22,533 nt of DNA from JAUMXJ01 sp041781135. GTDB taxonomy: Bacteria > Bacillota > Clostridia > Peptostreptococcales > Acidaminobacteraceae. The DNA is taken from NCBI GenBank assembly GCA_041781135.1, contig JBHAZV010000022.1:1-22533 (forward strand), written 5' to 3'. This document shows, piece by piece, positions 6,227-13,825 of this stretch. Position 1 is the first letter of the stretch. The number at the start of each line of letters is the position of its first letter. The position numbers and the translations under genes were made by a program. Below the pieces are notes generated by a model, which worked only from the letters and a program-made list of their open reading frames with translations, had not been told where the DNA came from and did not search any database.

Positions 6227-7483
6227 CTATATCCGCAAAGCCGCTGCAACAGCCACCGTCACTCCGTCCCCGACTGTCTTTTTTACCATTATCCGCGCCG
6301 AGCCCGACATTTCAACGGCCGCCGCAACCGCCGCCCGCTCGCAGACACAATCAACTCCGACAACACTTTCAACAAACTCCGAATGCGAAAACTGCGAACA
6401 CAAAAACCCTGTGCCGCACACACCGCCAGCGCCTTCATGCACTTCGCCGGCGCCGCACACACCGCCGTCAGCATACGCACGATAACCACCCTCACCGTTC
6501 AACCCCATTGCATTGAAACAATCCGCACCATACGAATCACCGACACCACCCACGCCGCCAGTAATACACACATTGCCGGCACTGCGTACATTGCCAGCGC
6601 CACCTGTAATATCATCCAATCGATTTAACTCATCGGCAGAATAAAAGCGCAGCTCATAGCCTCTCTCCTCTGCAAAACCCAGCAGACCGCCCTCATCCGA
6701 CTTTATATCGATGCTCGCTACAGACGCCACCGCACGGGCATCTATGCCGTATTCAGCAAACACTCTCTCGAAAAGCGCGCCGACGGCTTCAGACGAAACA
6801 CCTCTGCGACAGCCAATTCCGACATAGAGCATTCGGGGAACAAGACGCAGCGCGCCGCCCGATATAATTCTCGAACCGACATACACATCCACAATCCCAT
6901 GTTCCATATTTTGAGAAAAATTCCCAATAAAATCGGCTGCTTTGCATACAGACGCCTGACTTTCGGGCGGCGGAACTAAAAGTTCCGTATCAGCCAAAAT
7001 CTCTATGCGTTCCCCTCGGAGCGCTTTCATAGATACGTCTTTTATACTTTCAGGATTCGCTATCACATATCCGTTTTTAGACGCCCAAACATCTACGGCA
7101 AACGCGCCATTTATATCCGTCGCCGTAGTGATTACAGGCGTCGCGCCGATAATTTCAGCAATATACAGCGCCGCCTCATTCGCGCCGCCCACATGGCCCG
7201 ACAAAACAGGTATTACAAAATCCCCTGCCTCATCCGCAACAATTACAGCAGGATCACGCATTTTTGACCTTATATGCGGCGCAATCGCCCTCACTGCAAT
7301 ACCTGCAGCGCCAATAAACATGAGTGCGTCAAAACTCTCGAACGCCTCGGAAACAATTGAAGAAAGACCGCCTCTATCGCACGGATAGTGCCGAGTGTTT
7401 ATGCCCTCGAGCTGCCCGACAAGCCGATCAGCTAACTTTTCGCCTTTATCGGTAAAGCTGATTATCGCTAAATTTTTACACAT
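6227..7483 (-). CDS. cbiG: Cobalt-precorrin-5A hydrolase CbiG with a long Gly-rich insertion
   Basis: CbiG opens the delta-lactone of cobalt-precorrin-5A and releases the two-carbon fragment as acetaldehyde. The N-terminal domain shows LMFIGAAGIAVRAIAPHI, DEAGDFVIPVLSGHVGGANEAA and TATDINGAFAVDVWA. The C-terminal domain shows YVGIGCRRGVSSEAV and later VVGVDCVCERAAV and KKTVGDGVTVAVA. The start chosen is the ATG at 7483, preceded by AGAAAGGG and overlapping the cbiF stop by eight bases (ATGTGTAA); an upstream extension of 20 codons lies inside cbiF. At 418 residues it exceeds the common roughly 350. The excess is a Gly/Ala/Val/Cys-rich segment of about 80 residues, encoded around 6376-6617, between DELNRLD and FVESVVGVD. 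Confidence 0.93.
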   Translation of the reverse strand: MCKNLAIISFTDKGEKLADRLVGQLEGINTRHYPCDRGGLSSIVSEAFESFDALMFIGAAGIAVRAIAPHIRSKMRDPAVIVADEAGDFVIPVLSGHVGGANEAALYIAEIIGATPVITTATDINGAFAVDVWASKNGYVIANPESIKDVSMKALRGERIEILADTELLVPPPESQASVCKAADFIGNFSQNMEHGIVDVYVGSRIISGGALRLVPRMLYVGIGCRRGVSSEAVGALFERVFAEYGIDARAVASVASIDIKSDEGGLLGFAEERGYELRFYSADELNRLDDITGGAGNVRSAGNVCITGGVGGVGDSYGADCFNAMGLNGEGGYRAYADGGVCGAGEVHEGAGGVCGTGFLCSQFSHSEFVESVVGVDCVCERAAVAAAVEMSGSARIMVKKTVGDGVTVAVAAALRI

Positions 7484-8237
7484 TTTCCGCGCCCTTTCTA
7501 AATTCCGTCGTAAAATTGGCGTCGTACAGCTTTGATAACTCATAATCGCCGCCTAAAAATCCGCCTACGAGGACAAGCGCCGTCTTTCTGATGGAATTTG
7601 CCGTTCCCGCGGCTGCTAATTCACCTACCGTGCACCTCACTACAATCTCGTCCGGCCATGTTGCCTTGTAGACAAGCGCAGCCGGCGTATCAGCTGAATA
7701 ACCGCCCGCAATCAACTCCTGCGAAAGTTCCGAAAGCATCCCCGCAGAAAGGAAAATAACCATTGTTGCGCCATGCTCCGCAAACGAACGAATACTCTCG
7801 CGCTCAGGCACAGGCGTTCTGCCTGCCATCCTGGTAATTACAACACTTTGTGAAACATTCGGAAGCGTGTACTCCGCTTTTAATGCCGCAGCCGCACCGC
7901 AAAAACTGGACACACCCGGACAAACTGCGTACTCAATCCCAAGCGCTTCGAGCCTATCAAACTGCTCTCTTACTGCACCGTAAATACTCGAATCTCCCGT
8001 ATGCAGACGCACAGTCATCTTTTTGCGCTGCTCCGCGGCAGACATCACTTCTATAACCTCGTCAAGATTCATTTCGGCGCTGTTATAAATTTCGCAGTCA
8101 GCACGGCAATAGTTCAGCAGTTCGGGATTTACAAGCGACCCTGCATATATTACGACATCAGCCTCCGACAACAGCCTCGCGCCTCTGACAGTTATCAGAT
8201 CGGCAGCGCCGCTGCCTGCGCCAACAAAATTTATCAT
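7476..8237 (-). CDS. cbiF: Cobalt-precorrin-4 C11-methyltransferase CbiF
   Basis: CbiF methylates C11 of cobalt-precorrin-4 with S-adenosylmethionine. The N-terminus INFVGAGSGAADLITVRG is the CobM/CbiF form of the tetrapyrrole-methylase motif. It is followed by VVIYAGSLVNPELL, RLHTGDSSIYGAVREQ and CPGVSSFCGAAAALKAEYTLP, then ITRMAGRTPVPE, which is characteristic of this subgroup. The length of 253 residues is normal. The ATG has GGAGG close upstream (AGGAGGCGGT before the start). It lies 30 bases after cbiD and is translationally coupled to cbiG by an eight-base overlap. Confidence 0.96.
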   Translation of the reverse strand: MINFVGAGSGAADLITVRGARLLSEADVVIYAGSLVNPELLNYCRADCEIYNSAEMNLDEVIEVMSAAEQRKKMTVRLHTGDSSIYGAVREQFDRLEALGIEYAVCPGVSSFCGAAAALKAEYTLPNVSQSVVITRMAGRTPVPERESIRSFAEHGATMVIFLSAGMLSELSQELIAGGYSADTPAALVYKATWPDEIVVRCTVGELAAAGTANSIRKTALVLVGGFLGGDYELSKLYDANFTTEFRKGAENV

Positions 8238-8267
8238 ACCGCCTCCTTTTCAATCATCTCTAATATT

Positions 8268-9554
8268 TTAATCCGCTATTTTTTTCCAAAATTCAGCCAT
8301 TGCATGTGCGCCATCGCTTGCAAAAAGCTCGCGCCACGCGCCTATCCTGCCGCCAAAGCATATAAACTCCGTTCGAATATACTCAGGCATTCGTCTGCTG
8401 ATTGCGCGTTCAATCCTGCTGCGAAGCTCGAATAGCGCACTGTCAAACAACCCTGCAGCTTCCAACACATCGAGCGCCGCCTCGGTAGTAGCGCACGACA
8501 AAATCTCGCGCACAGCATCTCCGTCTGCGCCGGATACAGCCGCACAAGCCGCCAAGGTTTCGAGCCTTCCGTCGCCATTGCCTGAATGGGTGTTAAACAT
8601 CGCAATTCCAAGCTTAACCAATTTCCCTATGTGACCTATTATCAAAAGGCTATCCATGCCGTGTGCAACTGCCGCATCCATTGCCGCGTCAATAAAATTT
8701 GAACACTTAACAGAAGGCTTGGGCAGCAGTTTGAGTACATTTTTAGTAAAATCCTCTCCGTAATTTCCAAGATTTACCATCAATTTTTTGTGACCCTCCG
8801 CTGCAAGCACGCTCACTTCTGCCTCTATGGTGGCAGCAAGCGCCGAATCGCTCATAGGTTCCACTATTCCGGTTGTTCCCAAAATAGATATGCCGCCCTC
8901 GATGCCAAGCATTGTATTAAATGTGCGCCGCGCAAGAGCTTCTCCATCGGGCACAAAAACCGTGACATGCAGGTATTCATCGCAGCCCGGTGCAAAACCG
9001 CATTCATCAGCCGCCTCGCAAACAGCCTGCGCAATCATCTTTCTCGGACCGGAATTTATCGCCGCTGCACCGACGGGCTGATCTAGACCGGGGCGCGTAA
9101 CCCTGCCCACTCCAACGCCTCCGTCTATTACAATCCTCTCTGCAAAAAGCGCGCCGGACTCCACGGTTGCGCCTGATTCCTCTGGAATGCCAAACGCGCC
9201 GCGCACACCAATCACAGCAGACTCCCGTGATGCAACGGATACGCCCGGCACGCTGCATTCACCGCTTTTTTTAATGCAAACCTCGGCAAAGACCAGCGCT
9301 CCATCCGTAATATCCGGATCGTCACCCGCATCTTTTTTTATTGCGCACACGGCGGATCTTTGCGCCTCGCCATCTTTGACCGACGCCGATTCAACTATAA
9401 GCTCTAATTTTTTTCCGCTTAGAGTGGTGATATTAACGGTGCGCGGCATCTCGCCCGTACACAGATATTTAAGCGCCGCCTTTGCGGCAGCAGCAGCGCA
9501 GCTTCCTGTCGTGTAGCCATAACGCATAAGCGTCCCGTTGACATACTTTCTCAA
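8268..9554 (-). CDS. cbiD: Cobalt-precorrin-5B C1-methyltransferase CbiD
   Basis: CbiD transfers a methyl group from S-adenosylmethionine to C1 in the anaerobic pathway. The protein starts with the family motif RYGYTTGSCAAAAAKAAL and contains GVGRVTRPGLDQPVGAAAINSGPRKMI, LGIEGGISILGTTGIVEPMS and IGHIGKLVKLGIAMFNTHSGNGDGRLE. The start is TTG at 9552-9554, with GGAGGAG immediately upstream; the nearest in-frame ATG is nine codons later, at 9527, and has no better ribosome site. At 428 residues it is longer than many CbiD proteins (about 360-380), partly because of a longer C-terminal helical tail. It is the first cbi gene of the run and lies only 12 bases from the end of mtaB. Confidence 0.95.
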   Translation of the reverse strand: MRKYVNGTLMRYGYTTGSCAAAAAKAALKYLCTGEMPRTVNITTLSGKKLELIVESASVKDGEAQRSAVCAIKKDAGDDPDITDGALVFAEVCIKKSGECSVPGVSVASRESAVIGVRGAFGIPEESGATVESGALFAERIVIDGGVGVGRVTRPGLDQPVGAAAINSGPRKMIAQAVCEAADECGFAPGCDEYLHVTVFVPDGEALARRTFNTMLGIEGGISILGTTGIVEPMSDSALAATIEAEVSVLAAEGHKKLMVNLGNYGEDFTKNVLKLLPKPSVKCSNFIDAAMDAAVAHGMDSLLIIGHIGKLVKLGIAMFNTHSGNGDGRLETLAACAAVSGADGDAVREILSCATTEAALDVLEAAGLFDSALFELRSRIERAISRRMPEYIRTEFICFGGRIGAWRELFASDGAHAMAEFWKKIAD

Positions 9555-9566
9555 AATCTCCTCCGT

Positions 9567-10988
9567 TCAGCACCTGTCGCAATATTCCGCATAATCGCCT
9601 ACGGCAAGATTTTCCGCACTAAGCTTGCGATAAATATAATTCGAAGTATAACCACCTGCCACGCCGTTCTCTATTACCTCAACAAGCACCGTCCCATTAG
9701 GCGACGAAGCGACATATTCATCTCTAAGCTGTGCCGCGACAGTTTCGAGCTCGTGCAGCCTGCGTTTTTTTTCGCTGTCGGGAACTTTTTCGCCAAATCG
9801 CACCGCCGGCGTTCCACTTCGCTCCGAATAAGGAAATATATGTATATCCGAAAAACGCACTTTTTTTACGAGCTCTACGGTTTCGCGGAACTCCGCCTCT
9901 CCTTCGCCGGGAAAACCGACTATTATGTCGGTAGTTACAGAAGGATTGGCATAAAAACGCCTTAAACGCTCTACAGCCTCTATAAAACCATCGGCACTGT
10001 AGCGTCTGTTCATCAGGCGCAGCACCTTGTCCGAACCGCTCTGAAGCGATAAGTGAAAATGGTCGCAGAGCTTGCCGCAAGCCGCCATCCTTATCAACGC
10101 CGCCTCGTCAATAAATGCCGGTTCAAGCGAACCGAGGCGAATGCGCCTTACGCCGTCAATGGAGTTAATCAATTCAATTACATCGAGCAAGCTATGCTCA
10201 AATCCCGATTCCTTGCCGTAAGAAGCAATATGTATGCCTGTAAGCACGAATTCCGTGTACCCGGCGTGGCTCAAACGCCTAACTTCCTCTGCAATGCTTT
10301 CGAGCCCCCTGCTCCTGAGGCCGCCGCGCGCATACGGAATTATACAGTAAGTGCAGTATCTGTCGCAGCCATCCTGTATCTTTATAAACGCCCTCGTATG
10401 CTGACTTACAGTATACTCTGGTATATCCTCAAAATTATTCAGCGAATCAATAATTATAAAAGGCGACCCCTCTATAGTACCGCTATGAGTGCCCGATACG
10501 ATTTTTTTAAGCGACGCCGCGGACTCCTTGTCCGATATCACAGCCTTTGCGCTTAAATCCGGCGCTGTGGCACAATTCCCGAAACCGCGCAAAATATAAT
10601 CAATGACGATATTTTTATTGCCGTTGCCGACAATTAGATCTACGCCCATTTGGCTGACTTCATCATAGTGAAGCTGTGAATAACACCCCATACAAATAAT
10701 CTTTGCGTCTGCGCTCATCTTGCGCGCGCGCCGTATCATCTGCCTGGATTTTCTATCGCTGATATGAGTTACAGTGCAGGTGTTTATAATATAATAATCC
10801 GCCAAATCGTCAAATTCTACGATACCGCAGCCGGCATCCGCAAGCGCGCCAAGTATCGCCTCCGACTCGACTATATTAGTCTTGCAGCCGAGAGTCATCA
10901 TTGCGACCCTTTTTCCAACATTCTGCAATTCCGCATCTATCACCCCGGAATTTTTTTGCGTTTTCTTAATATTTTCCATCCGCATCAT
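9567..10988 (-). CDS. mtaB: tRNA t6A37 methylthiotransferase MtaB
   Basis: MtaB is a radical SAM enzyme that converts t6A at position 37 of ANN-decoding tRNAs to ms2t6A. The N-terminal methylthiotransferase domain shows MMTLGCKTNIVES (Cys35), INTCTVTHISDRKSRQMIRRA and ICMGCYSQ, which hold the three Cys for the auxiliary cluster. The radical SAM motif is CDRYCTYC (Cys208, 212, 215), followed by IPYARGGLRSR, and LSLQSGSDKVLRLMNR and TDIIVGFPGE follow. The C-terminal stretch of about 60 residues fits a TRAM RNA-binding domain. TCTVTH and the overall pattern favour MtaB over MiaB or RimO. The length is 473 residues, with a polar N-terminal extension of about 25 residues. It lies three bases after the rsmE stop. 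Confidence 0.93.
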   Translation of the reverse strand: MMRMENIKKTQKNSGVIDAELQNVGKRVAMMTLGCKTNIVESEAILGALADAGCGIVEFDDLADYYIINTCTVTHISDRKSRQMIRRARKMSADAKIICMGCYSQLHYDEVSQMGVDLIVGNGNKNIVIDYILRGFGNCATAPDLSAKAVISDKESAASLKKIVSGTHSGTIEGSPFIIIDSLNNFEDIPEYTVSQHTRAFIKIQDGCDRYCTYCIIPYARGGLRSRGLESIAEEVRRLSHAGYTEFVLTGIHIASYGKESGFEHSLLDVIELINSIDGVRRIRLGSLEPAFIDEAALIRMAACGKLCDHFHLSLQSGSDKVLRLMNRRYSADGFIEAVERLRRFYANPSVTTDIIVGFPGEGEAEFRETVELVKKVRFSDIHIFPYSERSGTPAVRFGEKVPDSEKKRRLHELETVAAQLRDEYVASSPNGTVLVEVIENGVAGGYTSNYIYRKLSAENLAVGDYAEYCDRC

Positions 10989-10991
10989 TCA

Positions 10992-11711
10992 CTATTTGTC
11001 CAAGCCTTTGCCGCTCTCGTGCCAAACTATTGCAAGCGCTGCTATAGAAGCTGTTTCAGCCCTATATATCCTGTTTCCGAGCGAATAAACCTCTCCGAAA
11101 TTTGCGCGCGCCCATTCTGCCTCTCTTTCTGAAAAACCGCCCTCCGAACCTATTATCAACGCAATCCTCTCCACACCGCGCAGGTTGCCGACTCTGGCGG
11201 AAGCTCCCTCATAAAAAAACAAAACTCTGTCATATTCGGAAAAATCGAGAGTTTCGATTCTTCCTGCGACCTCTATCTCCGGAAGCGCCGCCGCCTTGCT
11301 CTGAAGCGCCGCCTCTCTCGCTATTTTTTTCAGCCTGTCTATTTTTACGCTGCACGCCCTGTCCGAATACTCGGTATCGCAAAACACTATTCTGCATGCT
11401 CCTGCCTCTACGGCTCTCTGAGCCGTAAATTCTAACTTAGCAGTCTTTGTCTTTGCCTGAAATAAATGAATTACAGGTTTTTCAGGCGCAATCTCGGACA
11501 CTTCTCTCACACTAAATACATATTCGTCTCTGCCGCGCCTTTCCTCGAATACTGCCGTGTACAGCCGACTGTAAAAATCTATAAATTCTACGCACTCGCC
11601 GGCCCTGATCCTTATTGCCTTAAGATGCGCCACATTATCGGGCGAAGCGACACAGAGTTCACAAATTTTCACAAAATCGCCGCGCTCAAAGTCAAGATAA
11701 AGCCTATTCAC
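10992..11711 (-). CDS. rsmE: 16S rRNA m3U1498 methyltransferase RsmE
   Basis: RsmE methylates N3 of U1498 in 16S rRNA. It is a SPOUT (alpha/beta knot) enzyme with an N-terminal PUA-like domain. The knot motifs are ALIIGSEGGFSEREAEWA and YSLGNRIYRAETASIAAL near the C-terminus. HLFQAKTKTAKLEFTAQRAVEAGA and REAALQSKAAALPEI in the middle are also family-typical. The start is best placed at the GTG at 11709-11711, which overlaps the prmA stop as GTGAATAG and gives 239 residues. In-frame GTG codons at 11723 and 11720 are alternatives. It sits between prmA and mtaB, a common Firmicutes order. Confidence 0.92.
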   Translation of the reverse strand: MNRLYLDFERGDFVKICELCVASPDNVAHLKAIRIRAGECVEFIDFYSRLYTAVFEERRGRDEYVFSVREVSEIAPEKPVIHLFQAKTKTAKLEFTAQRAVEAGACRIVFCDTEYSDRACSVKIDRLKKIAREAALQSKAAALPEIEVAGRIETLDFSEYDRVLFFYEGASARVGNLRGVERIALIIGSEGGFSEREAEWARANFGEVYSLGNRIYRAETASIAALAIVWHESGKGLDK

Positions 11712-12609
11712 GCGCCACACCACAAATCAGCCGCGCCGCAAATGCACACCATTCGCCCATTTGAGCGACTTCGACCACCTCATAACCAAGTGACTGCAAA
11801 GCGCATCTCGTATTTTCCTTCTCTGAAAATATTATGCCGGAACATATGTAAAGCCCATTCGGCGCCAAAAGGCAGCGCACATCCTCCGCAAGCGCGACCA
11901 CCGCCTTTACCGCGATATTTGCAACTATTATGTCTGCCGCTCCGCTTATCGTACTCGCCAAATCCGCGCAGTCCAGACGTATATTTACGGAATTTATTCG
12001 CATATTCGCTTCAGCGTTCTCTATAGCATCAGGGTCGTTATCTACGCCGCAGACATCGCCAGCGCCGAGCTTTTTTGCAGCTATGGCAAGGATTCCGCTT
12101 CCTGTACCTATGTCTGCGACCGCACAGCCATCTTTTACATATTTTGTAAGCAACTCTATGCAAAGTCTTGTGGTTTCGTGCATCCCCGTTCCAAACGCCC
12201 TGCCCGGAATAATGACTATGCGCTCCTTGTTTTCAATCAAATCGCCATCCACTCCGTCAACCATTGGCACTACCACAAAACTGCTCAATTCGACAGGCTT
12301 CAAATATTTTTTCCACTCGTTTTCATACGAAGCGGTATCAACATCACTTATTTCAATATCGCTGAAACCCGCATTCCTCAGCGCCGAAACTATATCATAG
12401 CAGCGCTGCTCAAAGCTGTCATTATCTTCAAAGTAAGCGGCAACTCCGCTTCGAACAGGTTTTTCTATATCGATATAATCAAAATTAAAGCATAAAAGGT
12501 CATCCTCGCTCTGCGAGATGACCTCTGTTCCTGCCGCGCCGAGCATAATTAGCAGCCCGGACGCTTCATCTGTTTTTTCAGTATAGACAAGTATTTTTTT
12601 ATATACCAT
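11704..12609 (-). CDS. prmA: Ribosomal protein L11 methyltransferase PrmA
   Basis: PrmA trimethylates ribosomal protein L11 with S-adenosylmethionine. The C-terminal class I methyltransferase domain shows RAFGTGMHETTRLCIELL, VADIGTGSGILAIAAKKLGA, VCGVDNDPDAIENAEAN and DIIVANIAVKAV. The N-terminal domain with DIEISDVDTASYENEWKKYLKPVEL binds L11 in known homologues. The start is the ATG at 12609, with GAGAGG seven bases upstream, giving 301 residues; a GTG five codons earlier lies within that ribosome site. A 70-base gap separates it from dnaJ, and its stop overlaps rsmE. Confidence 0.93.
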   Translation of the reverse strand: MVYKKILVYTEKTDEASGLLIMLGAAGTEVISQSEDDLLCFNFDYIDIEKPVRSGVAAYFEDNDSFEQRCYDIVSALRNAGFSDIEISDVDTASYENEWKKYLKPVELSSFVVVPMVDGVDGDLIENKERIVIIPGRAFGTGMHETTRLCIELLTKYVKDGCAVADIGTGSGILAIAAKKLGAGDVCGVDNDPDAIENAEANMRINSVNIRLDCADLASTISGAADIIVANIAVKAVVALAEDVRCLLAPNGLYICSGIIFSEKENTRCALQSLGYEVVEVAQMGEWCAFAARLICGVARE

Positions 12610-12695
12610 ATTCGCGCCTCTCACACGCGCACACTTTCCGATGCGGCGAACCGCTGCACAGCGCCTCTAATCACACACCGCGGCTCACCGCATTT

Positions 12696-13820
12696 CTACT
12701 TTTTTCCGCCAAAAAGCCCCTTTTTAGGCGGAGCGGCATTTCCGCCCATAGCAGCATCGTATTTCTGAAGCAGTTCCTTCTGTGTTTTATTCAGACCCTT
12801 CGGAACATCTATATTGATAGTCACATACATATCCCCCCTGCCGTAGCCGTTGAGTATAGGTATGCCTTTACCCTTTATTTTAAGGACTTTGCCGGGCTGA
12901 GTTCCCTCCGGAATAGTCATTTTGACCTTGCCGTCTATTGTAGGCACTATTACCTCGTCGCCAAATACAGCCTGAGGAAAGGAGATTGTCATTCCGTAGA
13001 TTACCGAGCTTCCGTCGCGTCTGAACTGCTCATGCGGACGTGTTCTGATATATATTATAACGTCGCCGCGAGGTCCGCCGTTGTTTCCAAGGTCTCCCTC
13101 GTTTCGGAGATTCATTGTGTTCCCGTCTGCAACGCCCGCAGGAATGTCGATGCTTTTTTTAGTCATCTTGCGAACTCTCGTCCTGCCCTTGCAGACCTTG
13201 CACTCCTGACTGTACGTTTCTCCGCGCCCTTTGCAATCGCTGCATACGCGGGTTGTGATGGATTCCCCGAACAATGAGCGCTGAATAAACTGCTGGCTGC
13301 CCTTGCCTCCGCAGGTTTTGCACGTGCTTTTTGTGCTTCCCGGCTCTCCGCCGGTACCGCCGCAATGCGAGCATTCTTCCGTTCTGAGATATTCTATTTC
13401 GACCTTCTTGCCGAACGCCGCTTCCTCGAAGCTCAGCTCGACCTCAAGATGTACATCCTGACCTTTTGTCATCCTCGGACCGCTGCTTCTTGATGAGCCG
13501 CCAAAGCCGCCGAACCCGCCAAACATCTCGTTAAGCAGATCGTCAAAGCTGAAGCCCTGGAAACTTCCATAGCCGGTAGGACCCGCCCCACCCTGAGTAA
13601 ACGCCGCATGGCCGTACTGGTCATACATCCGCCTCTTCTCCGCATCGGAGAGTATTTCGTATGCTTCGTTTATCTCCTTGAACTTTTCTTCGGCAACCTT
13701 ATCACCCGGATTTTTGTCCGGGTGATACTTCATCGCAAGCTTGCGGTACGCGGATTTTATCTCTGATTCGCCCGCATCTTTTTTTATTCCTAAAAGCTCA
13801 TAATAATCCTTTTTGTCCAT
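12696..13820 (-). CDS. dnaJ: Chaperone protein DnaJ
   Basis: DnaJ delivers clients to DnaK and stimulates its ATPase. The J domain occupies the first 70 residues, with HPD at 33-35. A Gly/Phe-rich linker (GFSFDDLLNEMFGGFGGFGG) follows. The zinc-binding region has four Cys repeats: CSHCGGTG, CKTCGGKG, CSDCKGRG and CKVCKGRT. The last one ends in Thr instead of the usual Gly, but all eight Cys are present. The C-terminal substrate-binding domains contain IPAGVADGNTMNLRNEGD and GDVIIYIRTRPHEQFRRDG. At 374 residues it is the full-length class I form. It begins five bases after the dnaK stop, in the same HrcA-controlled operon. Confidence 0.98.
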   Translation of the reverse strand: MDKKDYYELLGIKKDAGESEIKSAYRKLAMKYHPDKNPGDKVAEEKFKEINEAYEILSDAEKRRMYDQYGHAAFTQGGAGPTGYGSFQGFSFDDLLNEMFGGFGGFGGSSRSSGPRMTKGQDVHLEVELSFEEAAFGKKVEIEYLRTEECSHCGGTGGEPGSTKSTCKTCGGKGSQQFIQRSLFGESITTRVCSDCKGRGETYSQECKVCKGRTRVRKMTKKSIDIPAGVADGNTMNLRNEGDLGNNGGPRGDVIIYIRTRPHEQFRRDGSSVIYGMTISFPQAVFGDEVIVPTIDGKVKMTIPEGTQPGKVLKIKGKGIPILNGYGRGDMYVTINIDVPKGLNKTQKELLQKYDAAMGGNAAPPKKGLFGGKK

Positions 13821-13825
13821 AACAG

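Noticed and set aside
7484..7543. CbiG start 20 codons further upstream
   Set aside because: The extension lies within cbiF, whereas the ATG at 7483 has a ribosome site, coupling overlap and the usual N-terminus.
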